NCBI RefSeq assembly: GCF_030700285.1
Contig: NZ_JAUYZJ010000012.1
Location: 62,001-126,000 of the forward strand
Source: Methylobacterium sp. NEAU K
GTDB lineage: Bacteria > Pseudomonadota > Alphaproteobacteria > Rhizobiales > Beijerinckiaceae
Reading direction: 5' to 3'
DNA: 64,000 nucleotides
Shown one piece after another: positions 46,135 to 56,519 of this stretch (positions are counted from its first letter, which is position 1; every line of letters begins with the position of its first letter). Under the pieces are notes generated by a model. It searched no databases, had not been told where the DNA came from, and saw nothing but the letters and a program-made list of their open reading frames with translations. The translations under genes and the position numbers were made by a program.

Positions 46135-47064
46135 TCACGCCCCGAACACCGACCAGCCCATGCGTTGGGTCAGGCGCTCCAGGGCGACGCGGCCGAGATG
46201 GGAATTGCCCGCCGCGTCGAGGCCCGGCGACCAGACCGCGATCGAAGCCCTGCCGGGCGCCACCGCCAGGATGCTGCCGCCGACGCCGCTCTTGCCCGGC
46301 AGGCCGACCCGGTAGGCGAACTCACCCGAGCCGTCGTAGTGGCCGCAGGTCAGCATGATCGCGTTGATGCGCCGGGCCCGCTCGGCCGAGACGACGTTGT
46401 GCCCGGTCGACGGGTTGCGGCCGCTATGGGCCAGGAACCGTCCCGCCATGGCGAGCTGGCGGCAGTTCATCGCGATGGCACAATGGTGGAAGTAGACGCC
46501 GAGCGTGTAATCCACCGGGTTCTCGATGACGCCGAACGACTTCATGTAGTTGGCAAGCGCGGTGTTGCGGAAGCCCGTCCGCTTCTCCGAGGCCGCCACC
46601 GTCTCGTCGATCGCGATGGTCGGATCCTGGGCCAGGAACTGCATGAAGCGCAGAATCTCGCCCAGCGCCTCCCGCGGCTCGTGGCCCGAGAGGATCACGT
46701 CGGTAACCGCGATCGCCCCCGCGTTGATGAATGGATTGCGCGGCACGCCGCGCTCGCGCTCCAGCTGGACGATCGAGTTGAACGGGTTGCCCGAGGGCTC
46801 GCGCCCGACCCGCCGCCACAGCCGGTCGCCGACCATGCCCAGCGCCAAGGTGAGCGTGAACACCTTCGAGACGCTCTGGATCGAGAACGGCGTTTCGCTG
46901 TCGCCACCCGCAGAGATCCGGCCCTCGGCATCGATCACCGCGATGCCGAACTGGTTTGGGTCCACGCGGGCCAGTTCGGGGATGTAGTCGGCCACCGCGC
47001 CCCGGTCGGAGCGCAGGGCCATCTCCTCGGAGATCTCCCGGATGACGCTGTCGAGGTCGGGCAC
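46135..47064 (-). CDS. glsA: Glutaminase
   Basis: A 309-residue serine-dependent beta-lactamase-fold glutaminase that hydrolyses glutamine to glutamate and ammonia. The active-site Ser64-x-x-Lys67 is in [11 protein letters not shown]. Further conserved segments are [45 protein letters not shown] and [15 protein letters not shown]. Length is typical of the short bacterial form, without ankyrin or STAS extensions. The start is GTG. The ABC exporter gene is upstream on the same strand, 24 bases away, so co-transcription is possible. Confidence 0.95.
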   Translation of the reverse strand: MPDLDSVIREISEEMALRSDRGAVADYIPELARVDPNQFGIAVIDAEGRISAGGDSETPFSIQSVSKVFTLTLALGMVGDRLWRRVGREPSGNPFNSIVQLERERGVPRNPFINAGAIAVTDVILSGHEPREALGEILRFMQFLAQDPTIAIDETVAASEKRTGFRNTALANYMKSFGVIENPVDYTLGVYFHHCAIAMNCRQLAMAGRFLAHSGRNPSTGHNVVSAERARRINAIMLTCGHYDGSGEFAYRVGLPGKSGVGGSILAVAPGRASIAVWSPGLDAAGNSHLGRVALERLTQRMGWSVFGA

Positions 47065-47088
47065 GGCCGGGCTCGCAGGGCGCCGCGC

Positions 47089-48870
<1,782 letters not shown>

Positions 48871-49063
48871 TCCGTATTCACGCGGCACTGGCTGGTGCGG
48901 GCTGAGGCGGAGTGCAACGCGGGCGCAGTACGACCCGAAGCGGCAACGCGACAGCGTTGCCATATGTTGCACCGGCCCGCACCTCCCGCGCGCTTTTATC
49001 CGTCAAACCTGAACGCCGCTTGAGCGGCGCGGATACATGCAAGCGAATCCGATGCCGCGCGCC

Positions 49064-50425
49064 TCAAGCCGCACTCTCCGGCTGGCGCGTCTCAGGCATG
49101 ATCAGGGCCACCAGCATGAAGGCCGCGAAGCCCATCAAGGCGAGCCCCAGGAAGGCGCTGTGGCTGCCGAGGCGGTCCGCCATGATCCCGGCGAGCGAGG
49201 TCGAGAGCGCGGCGCCGACACCCATCGCGGTGCCGACCGCGCCCAGCGCGAGGTTGAAACGCCCGGTGCCGCGGGTGAGGTCCGAGACTACGAGCGGCAC
49301 CATCACGCCCAGCACGGAAGCCGAGATCCCGTCGAGGACCTGGATGGCGACGAGGCCATAGGGATTGGTCGTGTAGGCGAGCAGCAGGCCGCGCACGGGC
49401 AGCGCGCCGAAGCCGAAGAGCAGCACAGGGTAGCGGCCGAACCGCTCCGCGGCCCGGCCGACTGCCGGCGCGCTGACGGCGAGCACCGCCTGCGGGACCA
49501 TGATGCAGGCGGCGATCAGGGCGGTGGCGGTCTCGCTCGCCCGCAGGGTCAGGACGCTGCCCACGAGCGGCAGCATCGCGGCGTTGGCCAGGAAGAACAG
49601 AACCATGCAGGCCGAGAAGCACAGGAGGCCGCGGTTGGTCAGCAGCGCGCGGATCCCGCCCTGCCCGGAGGCCTGCCGCGCCTGGGCCGGGGCGGCCTCC
49701 CGGAACACGCCGGAATCGATCTCCTGGGCACGGATGCGCGTGAGCGCGATGATCGTCGGCACCACGAGGGCCGCCGTGAGATAGAACACCGCCCCGTTCG
49801 AGAGATAATAGCCGATCGCCCCCATTCCGGCGGCGCCAAGCGCATTGCCGACCGCCGCGAAGCTCGCGTTGCGGCCGAGGCGTTCGCCGGCATGGGCCCG
49901 GCCGACGAGGCCGATGCTGATCGCCGCGATGGCCGGGGTCAGGACGCAGCTCGCCCCCGAATGCACAGCCATCGCCAGAAGCACCACCGGGAAGCTCGGC
50001 CAGACCGCCAGTGCGAAGGCGCTGCCCGAGATGCCGATCACCGCGACCGCGGCGGCGAAGCGCTTCGAGCGCACCACGTCGACGAAGGCGCCTCCCGGCA
50101 CCTGACCGAGTAGGGCGACCAGGCTCCCCACGGTCAGCGCGAACCCGATATCGGACTGCGTCCACTTGGCCTGCGAGAAGTAGACGGCCAGGAATGGCCC
50201 GAACCCGGTCTGCAGGTTGGCCACGAAGAACGCGAAGGCGTCCAGGCCGTGGCGGCTCACCGCCGAGACCGTTCCCACCGGCACGGCCTCGGCAGCGGCC
50301 GGCGCTCGCGAGCCCTCGGACGGCTGGTCCTTCAAGCGCACAGGACGCGACCGAAGCTCCTGGCGGGATACCTCGCGCTCGCGGGGCGAAACGACGGGTC
50401 TCGGTTTCAATCGGGCCACCGTCAC
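49064..50425 (-). CDS. MFS transporter coupled to a PRC-barrel gene
   Basis: A 453-residue carrier with about twelve helices and an unusually long, basic, hydrophilic N-terminus of some 55 residues before the first helix (FAFFVANLQTGFGPFLAVYF). The loop 2-3 motif is degenerate (GGAFVDVVRSKRFA). The second half includes SAPAVGRAAERFGRYPVLLFG. The GTG start overlaps the upstream PRC-barrel stop (GTGA), so it is translationally coupled to a periplasmic-type protein. Starts further inside are possible. The substrate is unknown. Confidence 0.82.
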   Translation of the reverse strand: MTVARLKPRPVVSPREREVSRQELRSRPVRLKDQPSEGSRAPAAAEAVPVGTVSAVSRHGLDAFAFFVANLQTGFGPFLAVYFSQAKWTQSDIGFALTVGSLVALLGQVPGGAFVDVVRSKRFAAAVAVIGISGSAFALAVWPSFPVVLLAMAVHSGASCVLTPAIAAISIGLVGRAHAGERLGRNASFAAVGNALGAAGMGAIGYYLSNGAVFYLTAALVVPTIIALTRIRAQEIDSGVFREAAPAQARQASGQGGIRALLTNRGLLCFSACMVLFFLANAAMLPLVGSVLTLRASETATALIAACIMVPQAVLAVSAPAVGRAAERFGRYPVLLFGFGALPVRGLLLAYTTNPYGLVAIQVLDGISASVLGVMVPLVVSDLTRGTGRFNLALGAVGTAMGVGAALSTSLAGIMADRLGSHSAFLGLALMGFAAFMLVALIMPETRQPESAA

Positions 50426-51117
50426 TTGTCCGGGGCCTTTTCCGGAGGGGTGGCGGGGGCCGGCGCGGGGGACGAGACGGCGGGCGCGCTCGTGGCGGGC
50501 ACCGGGGTCGACGTGGGCGCGGCGGGGCTCGAAGGCGCGGCCGGGCTGGCTGCCTGATCGGCCTCGGTCGCGGGGGCGGCCGGGCTGGCGGGGCCGAGCA
50601 CGACGATCGGTTCGCCCGCCTTGTATTCCGGCGACACGCGGACCTGATTGCGGGTCAGGGCGACCCACAGCTTGCGCTCCTTGCCGCCGTCGGCGGCGAA
50701 GCGCAGCGCACGCCAATCCACGGCGATCTTGCGGGTGCCGACCCCGAGGAAGCCGCCGAAATCGATGATCGCCGCGCGCGGATGGCCGTCCTTGTCGATG
50801 ATGATGTCGATGACACGACCGAGTTCGTCGCCGCCCGCGCTGCGCACGCTGCGGCCGAGGAGGCTCTCGTAATCCTGGGTGTCGAGGACCGTGGCCGGGG
50901 TGCCTTGCTGCTGCTGTTGCGCAGCGGGTGGCGGTGCTGCGGGGGGCGCCCCCGACGCCGCCGCAGGGGCGCCCGGGGCCGGCTGGACGGCGGGCGGCGC
51001 TTGAGCCGGAGCCTGGCCGGACGCGCCCTCGATCCCTGGAGCCGGGGCCTGCGCCGCAACTCCCGACGCCCACAGGGCGAGCGTCACGGCCGCGATCATC
51101 CGGTTGGTTCTGAACAC
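50422..51117 (-). CDS. Secreted PRC-barrel domain protein
   Basis: A 231-residue exported protein. The signal peptide is IAAVTLALWASGVAAQA. A Pro/Ala/Gln-rich stretch including five glutamines follows, then a PRC-barrel domain (LLGRSVRSAGGDELGRVIDIIID, AAIIDFGGFLGVGTRKIAV). The Ala/Pro-rich C-terminal tail is about 60 residues. PRC-barrel modules act as adaptor or RNA/protein-binding folds; secreted ones in Rhizobiales are of unknown role. The GTG at 51117 is preferred because GAGG lies at good spacing before it; an ATG 13 codons earlier is the alternative. It is coupled to the MFS gene downstream. Confidence 0.78.
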   Translation of the reverse strand: MFRTNRMIAAVTLALWASGVAAQAPAPGIEGASGQAPAQAPPAVQPAPGAPAAASGAPPAAPPPAAQQQQQGTPATVLDTQDYESLLGRSVRSAGGDELGRVIDIIIDKDGHPRAAIIDFGGFLGVGTRKIAVDWRALRFAADGGKERKLWVALTRNQVRVSPEYKAGEPIVVLGPASPAAPATEADQAASPAAPSSPAAPTSTPVPATSAPAVSSPAPAPATPPEKAPDK

Positions 51118-51412
51118 GCTTCGTCCTCTGAGGAAGGGGCCGGGCCGAGCCGGCATGACAGCGACCGAATTGGCCTGTTCGGGGCCGCCGCCGACAGGAA
51201 CCCGCCTGCGGACAGCACCGTGCCGAAGGACCTGGGCGAAGTTATGGATCGCCCCGGCCGGGCCGCAAGTTCCGAGCCGGCGCCGATCGGAGCGGCCCCG
51301 ATCCGCGCCGCCGCGCAGGTGTCTGGTTTTCGCCGCAACCTCAGCGTAGACAGCCGATCATAAACCCATGCCACCTGCGGACACCACCGCGGCCTCTTGC
51401 GAGGACTACACG

Positions 51413-51814
51413 ATGTCGACTCTCACCTCGTCGGGATGCACCGCCGCGCGCGGCCTCGTGCTCGGTGTCGCGCTGGCCGGTCTGGTGGCCGGCTGTCAGG
51501 CGCTCGGCGGCGGCGGCGGCGTGATGCCGGCGTCCGAGGTCGGGCTCCCGCCCTCGCTGCGCGGCTCCCTGCCGAACCGCGAGCCGCACAACGCCGCGGT
51601 CGATGCAGACGGGCAACCGCTCCAGACTGCGCCGACGAGGCAGCTCGCGATTCCGAAGAGTGCCGGCGGCACGACGCGGTCCGCGGATGCGGGCGAGCGT
51701 CGGATCCGGCGCGAGGATATCGAGGGCGGCAACGCGACGAGCGGCGGCGGCAGCAACACGATGGGACCCATGCTGTCGCCCGGCGGCAGCGTCGGCCTCG
51801 GCGGGAAGTTCTAG
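51413..51814 (+). CDS. Putative lipoprotein
   Basis: A 133-residue protein with a lipoprotein-type signal: hydrophobic helix LVLGVALAGLVAG followed by cysteine in the lipobox LVAGC at about residue 30. The mature chain is Gly-rich at first (GGGGGV), then polar, without a fold I recognise, ending in a glycine-rich GPMLSPGGSVGLGGKF. Codon use is like the neighbours. GAGGA precedes the ATG; an upstream in-frame ATG at 51368 would spoil the signal. It is divergent from the secreted PRC-barrel gene. Confidence 0.65.
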   Translation: MSTLTSSGCTAARGLVLGVALAGLVAGCQALGGGGGVMPASEVGLPPSLRGSLPNREPHNAAVDADGQPLQTAPTRQLAIPKSAGGTTRSADAGERRIRREDIEGGNATSGGGSNTMGPMLSPGGSVGLGGKF

Positions 51815-51902
51815 GGCGCGGTCCGCCCTCGCGGGCCCGGCTCCGGCTCGGAGCCGGTCTGACTTCGGATCGTCGCCGCCCTGCGCGGGGCTGCGCGACG
51901 AC

Positions 51903-52337
51903 TCACGTGGTCGCCACGCGCAGTCCGTAATACTTCTCGATCTTCCCGCTATAGGTCGGGTCTGCGAAACCGTCCTCGCCGGGCCCGTGGCTCGGCGCAC
52001 CGGCCAGCACGCCCGGATCGATGTCGACCACGTAGCCGCCGAGTTCGGTGCTGTAGGTCAGCGCCTTCCAGGGCAGGGGATGATGGTTCTCGCCGAGCCC
52101 GAGGAACCCGCCGAAGGCCAGGACCGCGTAGGCGACCTGTCCGCTCACCTTGTCCACCATGAAATTGTGGACGGCCCCGAGGTGGCGCCCGGTGCGGTCG
52201 TAGACGGCCGTGCCCTCGACCTTGTTCGAGGCGATCAGGCGGGCGGTCTCGTCGATCGCAATGCCCTCGCCGGAGGGGTCGAGCTCCATCGAGCCCGGCT
52301 TCCTCATGGCTCGCTCGTTGGGCAGGTCCGTCGGCAT
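51903..52337 (-). CDS. PRC-barrel domain protein
   Basis: A 144-residue soluble protein with one PRC-barrel (NKVEGTAVYDRTGRHLGAVH, YAVLAFGGFLGLGENHHPLPW). The segment GGFLGLG matches GGFLGVG in the secreted PRC-barrel protein at 50422, so they are related. No signal peptide. The last part contains a DPGVLAGAP turn and a Tyr-rich end. GGGAG lies before the ATG. Function is not known; such proteins are often stress-induced in Rhizobiales. Confidence 0.82.
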   Translation of the reverse strand: MPTDLPNERAMRKPGSMELDPSGEGIAIDETARLIASNKVEGTAVYDRTGRHLGAVHNFMVDKVSGQVAYAVLAFGGFLGLGENHHPLPWKALTYSTELGGYVVDIDPGVLAGAPSHGPGEDGFADPTYSGKIEKYYGLRVATT

Positions 52338-52424
52338 GATGTCTCCCGGTTCGCGGACGGGGCGAGCCCCGCATCCGGTTGTTCCACTTGACTAAGCGTG
52401 CGGGCGGAACCGGGTTCCGCCTCG

Positions 52425-52910
52425 TCAAAGATCCGCGAGCATGCCGGCGTTCGCCCGGCGCTGCCTGATCCGGTCCCGGACCGAGCGGCTGGCCAGCAGC
52501 ATCTCGAAGCCGAAGGCGATGAGCGCGCACAGCGTGCACAGGATCGCGGCACCGAACAGCCCGAACAGCAGGCTCGCCACCGTGCTGTCGCGCAAGGCGC
52601 CGACGAATAGCGTCAGCACGGAGCCGCAGGTCGCGACGCCACCGAGGGCGGCCAGGAACACCGCGGCGTCGAGCGCCAGCGAACGCATGTGCAGCCGGTC
52701 GAGGCGCTGGCCGAGGATGATCCGCTCCGCCTCTCCGGCCCCGGCGAGCATCGTGAAGACGCGGTCAGCCTGATCGGCGACCCTGGCGAGCCGGGCACCG
52801 AAGACGTTGAGCAGCGTGGCCACGCCGGACAGCAGGAAGACCGGGCTCAACGCAACCTGGACCACGTGGGTGGTGCCTTCCAGGGTGGTGGATGTGATGG
52901 GATCGATCAT
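52425..52910 (-). CDS. DUF2721 membrane protein
   Basis: A 161-residue inner-membrane protein of the DUF2721 family. Three hydrophobic helices are visible: ALSPVFLLSGVATLLNVFGA, then AAVFLAALGGVATCGSVLTL and LLFGLFGAAILCTLCALIAFGF, with a charged RVADQADRVFTMLAGAGEAE stretch after the first, which is the family hallmark. Function unknown. The ATG at 52910 is preferred over an upstream one that adds a non-family extension. It lies between a tiny membrane-peptide frame and the cytosolic PRC-barrel gene, all on the minus strand. Confidence 0.82.
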   Translation of the reverse strand: MIDPITSTTLEGTTHVVQVALSPVFLLSGVATLLNVFGARLARVADQADRVFTMLAGAGEAERIILGQRLDRLHMRSLALDAAVFLAALGGVATCGSVLTLFVGALRDSTVASLLFGLFGAAILCTLCALIAFGFEMLLASRSVRDRIRQRRANAGMLADL

Positions 52911-52961
52911 GCCGCCGGGCAGATGCACCGGAACGGCCGTGCGCGGCAATCCCGCCCGCGC

Positions 52962-53102
52962 TCAGACCAGGCCGCGGCCCGGTTCCAGGCCGCGCGGGGC
53001 CGGTTCGGCGCGGATCCCGAGGCCGAGACCGAGCACGAGCCCGGTGGCGAGCAGCAGCGCGAGCGTGAGAGCGGGGGCGAACATCGGTTCATTTCTCTGC
53101 AT
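52962..53102 (-). CDS. Possible 46-residue membrane peptide
   Basis: A short frame whose product is mostly one hydrophobic helix (MFAPALTLALLLATGLVLGL) followed by a short polar tail. It may begin at 53102, with AAGGA close upstream, or at the inner ATG at 53084. It lies 51 bases before the DUF2721 membrane protein on the same strand. The helix-only character fits a small membrane protein, but the evidence is thin. Confidence 0.35.
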   Translation of the reverse strand: MQRNEPMFAPALTLALLLATGLVLGLGLGIRAEPAPRGLEPGRGLV

Positions 53103-53326
53103 GATCCTTAAGAGCAGGTTTCGTTCGCGTGAATCCGGTGGAAGATCTTGGCTGACGCGCGCATCGGCTGCTTCCCGGGTGGATTCCGGCGCCTGCGCTG
53201 TGGATGAGAGGGCCGCGAAGGCGATTTCCCCTTGGAACGGCGGCATCACCGCTTAGTTGCTGCTATGCTGGCTCGGCCGTGGGGCGCTCATGCCCCGGCC
53301 TGCGGCCCGAGAACCGGAGGAAGTTT

Positions 53327-53683
53327 ATGGCCACGAAGACCGAGAAGGCTGCGCCGAAGGCGGCCAAGACCACCAAGGCAGACGAGCCGAAGGCCGCCAA
53401 GGCCGCGCCCGCCAAGGCCGCGAAGCCCGCCGGCACGAAGCCGAATGCCCTGCAGCAGCCGCTCAAGCCGTCGGCCGAGCTCGGCGCGATCGTCGGCACC
53501 AGCCCTCTGCCGCGCGGTGAGGTGGTCAGCAAGGTTTGGGATTACATCAAGAAGCACAACCTTCAGAACCCCGAGAACAAGCGCGAGATCATGGCCGACG
53601 ACAAGCTCAAGAAGGTCTTCGGCAAGGACAAGTGCTCGATGTTCGAGATGAACAAGCACCTCGCGGCGCATCTCAAGGCCTGA
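53327..53683 (+). CDS. SWIB/MDM2 domain protein
   Basis: A 118-residue basic protein. Residues 1-45 are Lys/Ala/Pro-rich (KAAPKAAKTTKADEPKAAKA), resembling histone H1-like tails. Residues about 48-118 form a SWIB domain (LKPSAELGAIVG, EVVSKVWDYIKKHNLQ, ADDKLKKVFGKDKCSMFEMNKHL). The fold is common in eukaryotic chromatin remodelling and, in bacteria, in Chlamydia and alphaproteobacteria, where it may bind DNA or topoisomerase; the role is not settled. CGGAGGAAG precedes the ATG. A dyad that may end transcription follows the gene. Confidence 0.9.
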   Translation: MATKTEKAAPKAAKTTKADEPKAAKAAPAKAAKPAGTKPNALQQPLKPSAELGAIVGTSPLPRGEVVSKVWDYIKKHNLQNPENKREIMADDKLKKVFGKDKCSMFEMNKHLAAHLKA

Positions 53684-53690
53684 TCGTCCC

Positions 53691-53732
53691 CTAGAGCCGT
53701 GCCCGGCGCCTTGGCCGGACCGGCGGCTCTAG
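53691..53732. terminator. Dyad after the SWIB gene
   Basis: Nine-base arms (CTAGAGCCG and CGGCTCTAG) surround a GC-rich centre, eight bases after the SWIB stop. There is only a short T-stretch (GTTTG) after it. It lies between converging genes. Confidence 0.45.
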
Positions 53733-53784
53733 CGTTTGCTCGGTCTCCCGTCTGCGATCCGAGGATCGCCTCGCACGCGGCGGC

Positions 53785-54582
53785 CTACGCGATGCCTTGA
53801 AGGACACCGCCATCCACCCGCAGCGCAGCGCCCGTCGTGGCGCTCGCTGCCGGGCTGCAGAGATAGGCGACGAGGCTTGCGACTTCCTCGACCTGCGCCA
53901 GACGCTTGATCAGCGAGGAGGGGCGGTGTTCGGCGACGAATGTCCGGCCCATCGCGTCGAGGTCTGCATCGGCCGCGCCCCCGGCCATCTGCTTCATGAA
54001 CTCCGCCACGCCCTCCGACAGGGTCGGCCCGGGAAGCACGCTGTTGACGGTCACGCCGCTGCCGGCGACCGTCTGGGCGAGGCCGCGGGAGATCGCGAGC
54101 TGCGCGGTCTTCGTCATCCCATAATGCACCATTTCGGTCGGCGTGTTGATGCCGGACTCGCTCGAGATGAAGATGACCCGGCCCCAGCCGCGCTCGGCCA
54201 TGCCCGGCGCGTAGGCGCGCGACAGGCGCACGCCGCTCATCACGTTGACGTCGAAGAAGCGCTGCCAATCCGCGTCGGGGATCTCGAAGAACGGCTTCGG
54301 CTCGAAGATCCCGGTGTTGTTGACGAGGATGTCGACGCTCCGCAGCGCGTGCACGAGGGCTGAGACGCCCGCCGCGGTCGAGACGTCGCCGACCGCCGCG
54401 AAGGGCCTGCCGCTCTTGGCCTCGCCCCGCAGCTTGGCGAGCGCTGCCTCGACCCGCTCTGGCGTGCGACCGTTGACGCCGACCTCGGCACCGAGGTCGC
54501 AGAGTTCCTTGGCGATGGCGTATCCGATGCCGCCGGTCGAGCCGGTAACGAGAGCCTTCTTGCCGGTGAGATCGAGGTCCAT
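53785..54582 (-). CDS. SDR family oxidoreductase
   Basis: A 265-residue classical short-chain dehydrogenase. NAD(P) binding is by TGSTGGIGYAIA and VNNTGIF. The catalytic serine is in FISSESGINT and the YxxxK motif in HYGMTKTAQL. The C-terminal part has the usual GAALRVDGGV strand. The extended helix between (EFMKQMAGGAADADLDAMGR) is a little longer than average. Substrate unknown. It lies 70 bases after the DHA2 pump gene on the same strand, so the two may be one transcript. Confidence 0.9.
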   Translation of the reverse strand: MDLDLTGKKALVTGSTGGIGYAIAKELCDLGAEVGVNGRTPERVEAALAKLRGEAKSGRPFAAVGDVSTAAGVSALVHALRSVDILVNNTGIFEPKPFFEIPDADWQRFFDVNVMSGVRLSRAYAPGMAERGWGRVIFISSESGINTPTEMVHYGMTKTAQLAISRGLAQTVAGSGVTVNSVLPGPTLSEGVAEFMKQMAGGAADADLDAMGRTFVAEHRPSSLIKRLAQVEEVASLVAYLCSPAASATTGAALRVDGGVLQGIA

Positions 54583-54652
54583 GGTGGTTGCTCCGGGACG
54601 TGACGCGTGGCCTCAACGCGTCCGCGCTCCGTCGGTGGCATGCCGAGGCCGT

Positions 54653-56056
54653 CTAACCGCCCTTACCGCGCCGCAGGACGCTGGCGCAGCCGCCGATGAC
54701 GGAGAGCGCCACCGCGCAGGACAGCGAGAGGGTCACGGCCCGCTCCGGTCCGAGCCCGTGGGTCAGGCCGAAGATCACCGCCACGAGCGCCGCGCCGAGC
54801 GACTGGCCGGTGAGCCGGGCCGTCGACTGCATCCCGCTGGCCCCGCCGGCCCGCTCGCGCGGGGCGGAGGTGACGATCACCTTGTTGTTGGGCGACTGGA
54901 ACAGGCCGAAGCCGAGCCCGCACAGGGTCAGGCGCCAGACGATGTCGAGGGTGGCGGGCGCTTCTGGCAGGCGCGCCACGCAGACGAGGCCGGCCGCCAG
55001 CATCGCCAGCCCGATCCCGCCGAGGAGTCCCGGCGGGTAGCGGTCGGCGAGGCGCCCCGAGATGGGCGCCATGGCGGCCACCGCGATCGGCCAGGGTGTG
55101 AGCAGGAAGCCGGTCTGGGTGCTGGAGAGGTGCAGCACGTCCTGGAAGTAGAACGGCAGCGCCACGTAGGAGATCATCTGGGCGCAGAACGAGGCGACGG
55201 AGGTCGCCATCGACAGCGCGAAGGCGGGGATCCGCAGGAGGTCCACCGGCAGGAGCGGCGCCGGCAGCCGGATCTGGCGCCGCACGAACACCGCGCCGAC
55301 CCCCAGGGCGCCCGCCAGTTCGGCGACGGCGGTCCCCTGGCGGTCCGGATCCCCCAGCCCGTCGATGCCGATGATCAGCAGGCCGAAGGTCAGCGCGTTG
55401 AGCACTGCGCTCACGAGATCGAAGCGCCGTCCGCTCGCCGGCGTCGCCGGCAGGGTGCGGGACGCCACCGCCAGGGCCAGGAGGCCCACCGGGATGTTGA
55501 CCAGGAAGAGCCAGGGCCAGGTCGCCACCGAGAGGATCGCGGCCGCCACGGTCGGGCCGGCGGCCGAGGCCACGGCCACCACCAGCGCCACGTTGGCCAC
55601 GCCCTGCCCGATCATGCGGTGCGGGTAGATGAAGCGCACGAAGCCGATGTTCACGCTCATGATCGCTGCGGCGCCCAGCCCCTGGACGATGCGCCCCGCG
55701 ATCAGCAGCGGCAGGTTCGGCGCGATGGCGCAGGCGAATGACGCGACCACGAAGACCGCGAGCCCCGGCAGGTAGACCCGCCGGAAGCCGAAGATGTCGC
55801 CCAGGGACGCGAAGGGCAGGAGGCTCGCCGTCACGGCGATCTGGTAGGCGTTGACCACGAAGATCGCGTCGGCCGGCTTGACCGCCAGATCCTTGGCCAT
55901 CACCGGCAGCGCCACGTTGACGATGGCCCCGTCGAGCACCGCCATGGTCATGGCCAGACCGATCGCCGCCATCGCCAGGACCCGCTCGCGCGGCGGCAGG
56001 CCATCATGCTGGGCACCCTGCGCGACGGCGCCTGTACCGGCCGGGACCTGCGCCAT
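54653..56056 (-). CDS. DHA2-type MFS drug pump (EmrB/QacA-like)
   Basis: A 467-residue membrane carrier with about 14 helices, as in DHA2 pumps. Family motifs are ATTMAVLDGAIVNVALP-like AMTMAVLDGAIVNVALP at helix 1, FGFRRVYLPGL, and RIVQGLGAAAIM in helix 4. It would export drugs or toxic organic compounds by proton antiport. No membrane-fusion (EmrA) gene or TetR regulator is next to it. An SDR follows downstream, which suggests a small detoxification unit. Confidence 0.92.
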   Translation of the reverse strand: MAQVPAGTGAVAQGAQHDGLPPRERVLAMAAIGLAMTMAVLDGAIVNVALPVMAKDLAVKPADAIFVVNAYQIAVTASLLPFASLGDIFGFRRVYLPGLAVFVVASFACAIAPNLPLLIAGRIVQGLGAAAIMSVNIGFVRFIYPHRMIGQGVANVALVVAVASAAGPTVAAAILSVATWPWLFLVNIPVGLLALAVASRTLPATPASGRRFDLVSAVLNALTFGLLIIGIDGLGDPDRQGTAVAELAGALGVGAVFVRRQIRLPAPLLPVDLLRIPAFALSMATSVASFCAQMISYVALPFYFQDVLHLSSTQTGFLLTPWPIAVAAMAPISGRLADRYPPGLLGGIGLAMLAAGLVCVARLPEAPATLDIVWRLTLCGLGFGLFQSPNNKVIVTSAPRERAGGASGMQSTARLTGQSLGAALVAVIFGLTHGLGPERAVTLSLSCAVALSVIGGCASVLRRGKGG

Positions 56057-56519
56057 GCTCGCGCGCTCCTGCGGCGTCCCGGAGGGCCCGTGACGTCGAT
56101 CGGGGGAAAATCCGTGGCGCGGGACGCGCCGAGGATGCGGCCTCCCTGTCGCGCAGGCGAGGCACAGCGTCGAGAGGCGCGGCGTGTCCTATGTCACGGC
56201 GCGGTCGGCTTCGTTCGATCTGGCGAGCGGTGTCGGCTTCCAAAAAGTCGGGCTTTGCCCCGTGCCGTGGTCGAGAGCACGAAACCCGGCCTGTGCGCCC
56301 GGTCCGCCGATCCGAACTTCGCAGCCGCTGCGCGGCGCTGTCCGTGCTGCCTCCCGGACAGGTGCCGCTTCGCTCCACCTGTCCGGGCAAGGGGGGTGGA
56401 GGACGAGTCTCCGTTTCCCGGGTGCTTGGAGAATCTGGGGACAGTGCCCCGGGCCCGGCGAGCCGGCTCAGCGGCTTCGGACGGCGGATCGGCTCGACGG
56501 CCGCGTCCGGGTCTCCGCG
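56057..56519. other. Spacer with a hairpin, no supported gene
   Basis: About 460 bases between the DHA2 pump and the hybrid kinase gene. Frames are open for up to about 180 codons because of the high GC, but they have no start signals or family likeness. The clearest structure is the 12-bp inverted repeat at 56353. The promoter of the DHA2 gene must lie in the first part. Confidence 0.5.
56353..56387. repeat. 12-bp perfect inverted repeat with CCGCTTCGC loop
   Basis: CCCGGACAGGTG pairs perfectly with CACCTGTCCGGG around an 11-base loop, CCGCTTCGCTC. There is no T-run. The loop resembles that of the hairpin at 16761, which suggests one dispersed family whose arms vary but whose loop is kept. 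Confidence 0.7.
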
